From Ga0074130 sp035565355 (lineage in GTDB: Bacteria; Pseudomonadota; Gammaproteobacteria; Burkholderiales; Rhodocyclaceae): a DNA stretch of 14,945 nucleotides. The notes under the pieces are model-generated. The model did not search any database, was not told where the DNA came from, and saw nothing but the letters and a program-made list of their open reading frames with translations. The position numbers and the translations under genes were made by a program. The stretch is from NCBI GenBank assembly GCA_035565355.1, contig DATMSM010000092.1:1-14945 (forward strand), in the 5' to 3' direction. Below, piece by piece: positions 6,147 to 11,513 of this stretch. Within the stretch, counting starts at the first letter, position 1; each line of letters begins with the position of its first letter.

Positions 6147-6998
6147 TTAGTAGCCGCCCGCCATGGCACGCAAACGCGCCACGCGCTCCTCGGTGGCCGG
6201 GTGGGTGCTGAACAAGCCCGCCAGGCCGCCGCCGGAAAGCGGGTTCATGATCATCATCTGCGCAGTTTCAGGGTGGGCCTCGGCCGTGGCCATGGGAATG
6301 CCACCTGCATAGTTGTGAATCTTGATCAGTGCATCGGCCAGCGCCTGCGGGTCGCCGCTAATCTCGGCGCCACCACGGTCAGCCTCGAATTCGCGCGCAC
6401 GCGAAATCGCCATCTGAATCAGGCCAGCGGCCATCGGGGCCAACAGGGCGACCGCGATACCGGCGATGGGATTGGCCGGGCGGCCATCGGAACCCCGACC
6501 ACCGAAGAACATGGCGAAGTTCGCCAGCGCCGAAATCGCGCCGGCCAGCGTGGCCGAAATGGTTGAGATCAGAATGTCACGGTGCTGCACATGCGCCAGT
6601 TCGTGCGCCATTACGCCGCGCAGTTCGCGCGCCGAGAGCATCTGCAGGATGCCGCTGGTCGCGGCCACGGCGGCATTCTCCGGATTGCGCCCGGTGGCAA
6701 AGGCATTCGGCTGGTCTTCATGAATGATGTAGACCTTGGGCATGGGCAGGCCGGCGCGACCGGCCAGCTCCTGCACCATGTTGTAGAGGTAAGGCGAGGA
6801 CGCGGCATCGACTTCCTGTGCGTTGTACATCTTCAGCACCATGTCCGCCGAGAACCAATAGGCGAAGAAATTCATGCCGCCGCCGAACAGAAGGGCGAGC
6901 AGCATGCCGTTGGTGCCGCCGATGTAGGCGCCGATGAGGCCGAACAAGGCCATGATGCCTGCCATCAGGATCGAGGTCTTGAGCCAGTTGCCGAACAT
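6147..6998 (-). CDS. htpX: Membrane zinc metalloprotease HtpX (M48 family)
   Basis: HtpX is an inner-membrane heat-shock protease that degrades misfolded membrane proteins alongside FtsH. The 283-residue length is typical. Two hydrophobic segments at the N-terminus (about 8-28 and 32-50) precede the cytoplasmic catalytic domain; the zinc site is HELAH at 132-136 with the third ligand most likely E203 in EFEAD. Two further hydrophobic segments lie at about 141-165 and 176-198. The substrate-side motif FATGRNPENAAVAATSGIL (100-118) is also family-typical. The start is supported by GGAG about 9 nt upstream on the minus strand. It follows fmt by 80 bp, in the order def-fmt-htpX. Confidence 0.97.
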   Translation of the reverse strand: MFGNWLKTSILMAGIMALFGLIGAYIGGTNGMLLALLFGGGMNFFAYWFSADMVLKMYNAQEVDAASSPYLYNMVQELAGRAGLPMPKVYIIHEDQPNAFATGRNPENAAVAATSGILQMLSARELRGVMAHELAHVQHRDILISTISATLAGAISALANFAMFFGGRGSDGRPANPIAGIAVALLAPMAAGLIQMAISRAREFEADRGGAEISGDPQALADALIKIHNYAGGIPMATAEAHPETAQMMIMNPLSGGGLAGLFSTHPATEERVARLRAMAGGY

Positions 6999-7041
6999 GG
7001 ATGAGTCTCCGAATGAGGGATTACGGCTATTTAGATGGGGT

Positions 7042-7068
7042 GGCGCAGGAAAAATTCAATCCTGCGCC
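7042..7068. repeat. 9-bp hairpin between fmt and htpX
   Basis: GGCGCAGGA (7042-7050) and TCCTGCGCC (7060-7068) are perfect reverse complements around a 9-nt A/T-rich loop. It begins about 10 bp after the fmt stop on the minus strand and lacks a T tract, so if it terminates at all it is partial. htpX may therefore have its own promoter in 6999-7041. Confidence 0.75.
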
Positions 7069-7078
7069 CAGTGCAGGG

Positions 7079-7996
7079 TCAGGCCAGGCTGTCGCCTGCG
7101 GCCAGAGCGAAGCCTTGCAGGAAGTCGCGCGTCTGCAAGCGCTTGCTTCCGGGCTTCTGCAGCAGCTGCAACGATAGCGCCTGTTCACCGCAAGCAACGA
7201 CAAGTTGCTGTCCATCCGCCTGCAGCACGGTGCCGGGCGTCCCGCGCCCCGCAGTCTCGGCTGCGCGCCAGACCTTGATGGCGACCCCGCCGGACTCGGT
7301 GACGGCACCGGGGAAGGGGTCGAAGGCACGGATACGGCGGGCGATCTCCGCCGCTGGCAATTGCCAGTCTATGCGCGCCTCGACCTTACTGATCTTGGCG
7401 GCATAGGTGACGCCCGCCTCTGGCTGGGGTTCGGGCTTGAGCTCGTCATAGCGTGCCAGGGCATCGACAATAAGCCGCGCGCCCTGCGCAGCCAACTTGT
7501 CGTGGAGGCTGGCGGCGGTGTCGTCAGCGCCGATTGGCAAGGCTTCCTTGAGCAACATGGCGCCGGTATCCAGGCCGGCGTCCATCTGCATGATGGTAAC
7601 GCCGGTCTCGGCGTCACCCGCCTCGATGGCGCGCTGGATAGGTGCGGCGCCGCGCCAGCGCGGCAGCAGCGAAGCGTGGATGTTGAGACAGCCGATGCGC
7701 GGCAGGTCCAGCACGGCCTGCGGCAGGATTATGCCGTAGGCGGCCACCACCATGCAGTCGGCGTTTACCTCCCGGATCGGGCCGTGGGTTTCCGGATCAC
7801 GCAGCTTTTCCGGTTGATAGACCGGAATACCGTGCTTGAGGGCCACCTGCTTGACGGCACTGGCCTGCAATTGCATGCCGCGCCCGGCCGGACGGTCGGG
7901 CTGGGTCAACACGAGCTTGATGTTGTGGCCGGCGGCGATCAGCGCTTCCAGCGCCTGCGCAGCGAACTCCGGCGTGCCCGCAAAAACCAGATTCAT
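7079..7996 (-). CDS. fmt: Methionyl-tRNA formyltransferase
   Basis: Fmt transfers a formyl group from 10-formyltetrahydrofolate to initiator Met-tRNA. At 305 residues it is close to the usual 310-315. The catalytic domain shows MNLVFAGTPEFAA at the N-terminus, the folate-site region QPDRPAGRG (32-40), the catalytic N106 and H108 in NIHASLLPRWRGAAPIQ, and D143 in DAGLDTGAM. The OB-like C-terminal tRNA-binding domain starts near residue 205. The frame is open 31 codons further upstream, but that extension runs into the intergenic repeat, so the ATG complementary to 7994-7996 is chosen. It follows def, the functional partner, after an unusually long 172-bp gap. Confidence 0.97.
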   Translation of the reverse strand: MNLVFAGTPEFAAQALEALIAAGHNIKLVLTQPDRPAGRGMQLQASAVKQVALKHGIPVYQPEKLRDPETHGPIREVNADCMVVAAYGIILPQAVLDLPRIGCLNIHASLLPRWRGAAPIQRAIEAGDAETGVTIMQMDAGLDTGAMLLKEALPIGADDTAASLHDKLAAQGARLIVDALARYDELKPEPQPEAGVTYAAKISKVEARIDWQLPAAEIARRIRAFDPFPGAVTESGGVAIKVWRAAETAGRGTPGTVLQADGQQLVVACGEQALSLQLLQKPGSKRLQTRDFLQGFALAAGDSLA

Positions 7997-8024
7997 GCCG
8001 CCCCGAACCGCCACAAACAACGCA

Positions 8025-8055
8025 GCCCTTGCGCCGGGCCGACCCAAGCAAGGGC
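8025..8055. repeat. 8-bp inverted repeat upstream of fmt
   Basis: GCCCTTGC (8025-8032) and GCAAGGGC (8048-8055) pair perfectly around 15 nt of GC-rich sequence. It lies about 30 bp ahead of the fmt start in the def-fmt gap and could form a leader hairpin. Confidence 0.6.
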
Positions 8056-8095
8056 GGCACGCGTCGGAGGCGCAACCCGCACCGCCCACTCAACG

Positions 8096-8168
8096 GAGCC
8101 CCCCGTAATAAACGAGCGCAGCGAGCAGCTAATAAGCCCCCGCGAGGGGGGAAGGGGGGCGGGACCAA
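8096..8168 (-). repeat. GC-rich intergenic element between def and fmt
   Basis: Read on the minus strand, the element starts right at the def stop: CCCGCCCCCC, a small hairpin CCCCC-TCGC-GGGGG (plus-strand positions 8137-8150), CTTATTAG, a CGCTGCGC core, and GGGGGGCTCC. The same order of blocks, with substitutions and small gaps, is seen at 2587-2661 between pilT and pilU. On the plus strand TAATAA occurs on both sides of the 18-nt core (8106-8111 and 8130-8135). The rest of the 172-bp gap (7997-8095) holds the inverted repeat at 8025-8055 and nothing else I recognise. Confidence 0.5.
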
Positions 8169-8672
8169 TCACGCAGTGATCCTGGCTTTCTTGGCCAGTC
8201 GGGACTTGATGCGCGTCTGCTTGAGATTGGACAGGTACTCGACGAAGACCTTGCCCTGCAGGTGGTCGATTTCGTGCTGGATGCACACGGCGAGCAGGCC
8301 GTCCGCGTCCATCTGGAACTCTTCGCCCTTGAGGTTTTGCGCCTTGACCTTGATACGCTCGGCGCGCATCACCGTTTCGTAAATGCCGGGCACCGACAGA
8401 CAGCCTTCCTCACCCACGCATTCACCGCTTTTCTCGATGATCTCGGGGTTGATGAAAGTCAGCAGTTCGGACTGGTCTTCGGACACATCCACGACGATCA
8501 GGCGGATATGCCGATCAACCTGGGTCGCCGCCAGACCTATGCCCGGCGCCTCGTACATGGTTTCGGCCATGTCGGCGGCGAGCTGGCGAATTTCAGGCGT
8601 GATTTCGCGGATCCGTTCGGCCTTTTTATGCAAACGGTTGTCTGGATACCTCAGAATCGGAAGTAAAGCCAT
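8169..8672 (-). CDS. def: Peptide deformylase
   Basis: Def removes the formyl group from the N-terminal methionine of nascent proteins. The 167 residues match the usual size, and all three motifs are present: GIGLAATQ at 44-51, EEGCLS at 88-93 with the metal ligand C91, and HEIDH at 133-137 with ligands H133 and H137 and catalytic E134. It is first in the def-fmt-htpX series and divergent from lysM, with 75 bp between the starts. No clear ribosome binding site precedes the ATG complementary to 8670-8672, which is notable for a highly expressed essential function; no better in-frame start was found, and the N-terminus MALLPILRYPD fits the family exactly. Confidence 0.97.
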   Translation of the reverse strand: MALLPILRYPDNRLHKKAERIREITPEIRQLAADMAETMYEAPGIGLAATQVDRHIRLIVVDVSEDQSELLTFINPEIIEKSGECVGEEGCLSVPGIYETVMRAERIKVKAQNLKGEEFQMDADGLLAVCIQHEIDHLQGKVFVEYLSNLKQTRIKSRLAKKARITA

Positions 8673-8683
8673 AAATTTGTCAC

Positions 8684-8692
8684 TGATATGAT
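8684..8692 (+). promoter_or_regulatory. Candidate extended -10 for the lysM-dprA unit
   Basis: TGATATGAT is an extended -10 (TGn plus TATGAT, five of six consensus bases) in the 75-bp divergent gap. Transcription would begin near 8699, giving a leader of about 49 nt to the ATG at 8748. No matching -35 is visible at 17 bp, which extended -10 promoters can tolerate. Confidence 0.4.
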
Positions 8693-8747
8693 TGATTGCA
8701 AAGCGGTTAGGCGGCAGAATCGGACGACCTTAACCGGAGATGCCTGT

Positions 8748-9836
8748 ATGCGCCGCATTATATCCGCTCCACTCCTCGCCCTGTTTTTGACCGCCGGCCT
8801 GTTGCAAGTTCCCGCCGTTGCCCAAGCCGCTCCCGCCCAGGCCGCCGCCCCGCTGGAGCTGGCCCCGAACGCGCCGGCGCGTTACACCATCGTCCGCGGC
8901 GACACCCTCTGGGATATTTCCGGCAAATACCTCAAGTCGCCCTGGCGTTGGCCCGAACTCTGGCGCGTGAACAAGGACGATATCAAGAATCCGCACCTGA
9001 TCTATCCCGGTCAGGTGCTGCTGCTCAGCTTTGATGCCGATGGCAGGCCGCGCCTGTGCATCGAAGGCCGGCCGTGCGGGGAAGACAACCGCGACGTCAA
9101 GCTGGAGCCGAAGATCTATGTCGAACCTAACAAGAAGGCGATTGCCTCCATCCCCTATGACCTGATCCGCCCCTATCTGGAGCGCCCGCTGGTCATGGAC
9201 ATCGAGCAGCTCGACCGCCTGCCGCGCGTCGTCTCGGCCGAGAACGACCGCATCGCGCTGGGCGCGGGCGATAAGATTTTCGCCACCGGCATCCCCAGCG
9301 ACGGCAAGCAGGTCTGGCACAGCTATCGCCAAGGCAAGGCCCTGTCGGAAATCGGCAGCCGTGAAGTGCTCGGTTATGAAGCCATCTACACCGGCAGCGC
9401 ACGCCTGACGGTGCCGGGCGAGCCCAGCACCCTGCTGTTGACACGCTCGGCCCAGGAAGTCGGCCGCGGCGACAAGCTCATCCCCGAGGTCGAGCCGTCC
9501 ATCATTTCCTATATGCCGCGCGCACCGGAAAAGGCCATGCGCGGCGAGATCCTGTCCATCTACGGCACCGTCGGTCATGCCGGCCGCTATTCCGTGGTCA
9601 GCTTCTCGCGCGGCGCCAAGGACGGCGTCGAGGTCGGTCATGTCTTCAACCTGATGACGGCCGGCCGTGAGGTCGACGAACGCTTCAACGGGATCAAGCG
9701 CACCTACCAGACCCCGGCCCAGCAAACCGGCCTGATCTTCGTCTTCCAGGTCTTTGATCGGGTTGCCTACGGCCTGATCATGACCGCCGATGACCCCATC
9801 CGCGTCGGCGACATTGTCACCTCACCCGGACAATGA
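8748..9836 (+). CDS. Secreted LysM domain protein
   Basis: A 362-residue exported protein with one LysM domain, expected to bind peptidoglycan in the periplasm. The N-terminus MRRIISAPLLALFLTAGLL is a typical Sec signal with a likely cleavage site after AQA (residue 27). The LysM domain spans about 45-94 (YTIVRGDTLWDISGKYL ... NPHLIYPGQVLLL) and includes the WRWPELW insertion common in this group. The remaining 270 residues match no catalytic domain I know; the repeated glycine-rich beta pattern suggests a stable periplasmic fold. Proteins of this kind lie directly upstream of dprA in many Betaproteobacteria. The ATG at 8748 is chosen for the signal peptide and for GGAGA 8 nt upstream; the frame is open 20 codons earlier. 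It overlaps the dprA start. Confidence 0.93.
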   Translation: MRRIISAPLLALFLTAGLLQVPAVAQAAPAQAAAPLELAPNAPARYTIVRGDTLWDISGKYLKSPWRWPELWRVNKDDIKNPHLIYPGQVLLLSFDADGRPRLCIEGRPCGEDNRDVKLEPKIYVEPNKKAIASIPYDLIRPYLERPLVMDIEQLDRLPRVVSAENDRIALGAGDKIFATGIPSDGKQVWHSYRQGKALSEIGSREVLGYEAIYTGSARLTVPGEPSTLLLTRSAQEVGRGDKLIPEVEPSIISYMPRAPEKAMRGEILSIYGTVGHAGRYSVVSFSRGAKDGVEVGHVFNLMTAGREVDERFNGIKRTYQTPAQQTGLIFVFQVFDRVAYGLIMTADDPIRVGDIVTSPGQ

Positions 9837-10914
9837 ACTCGCCGCCTGGCTACGCCTGACCCTGATTCCCGGGCTGGGCGGCCAGGGGCAACGTAGCCTG
9901 CTACAGACTTTCGGCCTGCCCCAGGCCATCTTCAAGGCACGCGGTACCGAGTTGCGTGCCGCCATCGGCGATACCCTGGCCACGGCACTCGCCGGCCAGG
10001 ACGCCGAGGCGGAAATCGAAACCGCGCTGGCCTGGGCTGCCGAACCCGGCAACCACCTCATCACGCTGGCCGACCCGGCCTATCCGCCCGCCCTGCTGAA
10101 CAGCGCCGATCCGCCGGTGCTGCTCTACGCCAAGGGCGATATCGCACTGCTGCAACGCCCCATGCTGGCCGTGGTCGGCAGCCGCAACGCCACGCGCCAG
10201 GGCGAACTTGATGCCGAGGCCTTTGCCGCCCACCTGTCGGCGGCCGGCCTGACCATCGTCAGCGGCATGGCCTTGGGCATAGACGCCGCGGCGCATCGCG
10301 GTGGACTCAAGGGCAAGGGCGCGACCGTGGCCGTGATCGGCACCGGCATCGACCGCATCTATCCCGCCCGCAACGCCGGCTTGGCGCGCAGCATTGCCGA
10401 GCAAGGCCTGATCATCAGTGAGTTCCCGCTCGGCATGGGTGCGCTGGCGCACAACTTCCCGCGCCGCAATCGCATCATCGCCGGGCTGGGGCAAGGCTGC
10501 CTGGTCGTCGAAGCGGCAGAACGCAGTGGCTCACTGATCACGGCGCGCCTGGCCGCCGAGGCCGGACGCGAAGTATTCGCGATGCCCGGCTCCATCCATT
10601 CGGCCTTGGCGCGCGGCTGCCATCGCCTGATCCGCCAGGGTGCCAAGCTGGTCGAATCGGCCGAGGACATCCTCGAAGAATTGAAATGGGAGGGGGTTGT
10701 CCATCCAATTCCTTCGATCGACACGGAAACAACACCGCCCAGCGCGGAAGAACTCAAAGTAATCAAGGCGCTGAGCGACGCGCCCTGCGATCTGGAGGCT
10801 TTGGTGACGCGCAGCGGATTGACACCTGATGCGCTTCTTGCGATGCTCTTGTCCATGGAGCTTGATGGTCGCATCGCCAGTTTGCCTGGCGGCCGCTACC
10901 AGAAACTCGGCTAG
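9790..10914 (+). CDS. dprA: DNA processing protein DprA/Smf
   Basis: DprA binds incoming single-stranded DNA during natural transformation and loads RecA; it is also widespread in species not known to be competent. The 374 residues show an N-terminal helical segment with helix-hairpin-helix character (LRLTLIPGLGGQGQRSLL, 21-38), the extended Rossmann fold with AVVGSRNATRQG (127-138), SGMALGIDAAAHRGGL (158-173), GTGIDRIYPARN (184-195), NFPRRNRIIAGL (222-233) and SGSLITARLA (246-255), and a C-terminal winged helix (about 318-374). The ATG at 9790 overlaps lysM by 47 nt and has no clear ribosome binding site; a TTG at 9814 is an alternative that would leave a 23-nt overlap. Either way translation is probably coupled to lysM. 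Confidence 0.95.
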   Translation: MTPSASATLSPHPDNELAAWLRLTLIPGLGGQGQRSLLQTFGLPQAIFKARGTELRAAIGDTLATALAGQDAEAEIETALAWAAEPGNHLITLADPAYPPALLNSADPPVLLYAKGDIALLQRPMLAVVGSRNATRQGELDAEAFAAHLSAAGLTIVSGMALGIDAAAHRGGLKGKGATVAVIGTGIDRIYPARNAGLARSIAEQGLIISEFPLGMGALAHNFPRRNRIIAGLGQGCLVVEAAERSGSLITARLAAEAGREVFAMPGSIHSALARGCHRLIRQGAKLVESAEDILEELKWEGVVHPIPSIDTETTPPSAEELKVIKALSDAPCDLEALVTRSGLTPDALLAMLLSMELDGRIASLPGGRYQKLG

Positions 10915-10943
10915 AACACTGTGGCAGCAGCATGCAGTGTTCT
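10913..10943. repeat. 9-bp hairpin at the dprA stop
   Basis: AGAACACTG (10913-10921) and CAGTGTTCT (10935-10943) are perfect reverse complements with a 13-nt loop. The left arm begins inside the dprA stop codon (10912-10914), and the structure ends 20 bp before the smg ATG. No T tract follows, so readthrough into smg is expected. Confidence 0.8.
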
Positions 10944-10963
10944 CTAAATGGGGGCTTGCCTGC

Positions 10964-11437
10964 ATGTTCGACATCCTCGTCTATCTATTTGAAAACTACC
11001 TGCCCGAAGCCTGCCCTGAGCCTGCCGTGCTCGCACGCAAGCTGTCGGCGATTGGTTTCGAGGAAGAGGCTATCCATGAGGCGTTGGACTGGCTTGCCGG
11101 CCTGCAGGAACATGACGCCGATGCCCATGAAGTTGCACACAACAGCTCACAACGCCCGTCGATCCGCGTCTATGTCGACGAGGAAGAATCCATGCTCAGC
11201 ACCGACTGCCGCGGCTTTTTGACCTTCCTCGAACAGGCCGGTGCCTTGCCGCCCGCCTTGCGCGAACTGGTCATCGAGCGCGCCTGTGCCACCGACTCGG
11301 CCCTCAGCCTGTCCAAGCTCAAGGTCATCGTCCTGATGGTCATGTGGCGTCACCAGCATTCGCTGGACACGCTGCTGCTGGAGGAACTCCTTGCCGCCGA
11401 CGATGACGAAGACGGTGAGAACCGCCTCTATCACTGA
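10964..11437 (+). CDS. smg: Smg family protein (DUF494)
   Basis: This 157-residue protein has exactly the length of E. coli Smg and its conserved features: MFDILVYLFENYLPE at the start, a first helical part with SAIGFEEEAIHEALDWLAGL (47-66), the central RIYVDEEESMLSTDCRGFLTFLEQ-type region (residues 68-92 of that block by family order; here about 66-90), and a second helical part ending ELLAADDDEDGENRLYH. Its biochemical function is unknown; it is almost always found between dprA/smf and topA/topB-like genes, which is the arrangement here. The frame is open 45 codons further upstream, but the family start is the ATG at 10964. The C-terminal end is strongly acidic. Confidence 0.95.
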   Translation: MFDILVYLFENYLPEACPEPAVLARKLSAIGFEEEAIHEALDWLAGLQEHDADAHEVAHNSSQRPSIRVYVDEEESMLSTDCRGFLTFLEQAGALPPALRELVIERACATDSALSLSKLKVIVLMVMWRHQHSLDTLLLEELLAADDDEDGENRLYH

Positions 11438-11464
11438 GCCCGCCTAATCTATCCTTGCAAGCTG

Positions 11465-11493
11465 AAGGCGGCGCACCTATGATGCGCCGCTTT
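11465..11493 (+). terminator. Weak terminator-like hairpin between smg and topB
   Basis: GCGGCGCA (11468-11475) pairs with TGCGCCGC (11483-11490) around CCTATGA; a G/T wobble and two A-T pairs extend the stem to 11 bp using the following TTT. The T run is only three long, so termination would be partial. topB may need its own promoter, but I see no convincing one in the 20 bp left. Confidence 0.5.
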
Positions 11494-11513
11494 CGCGTTT
11501 ACTACCGCCGCCC

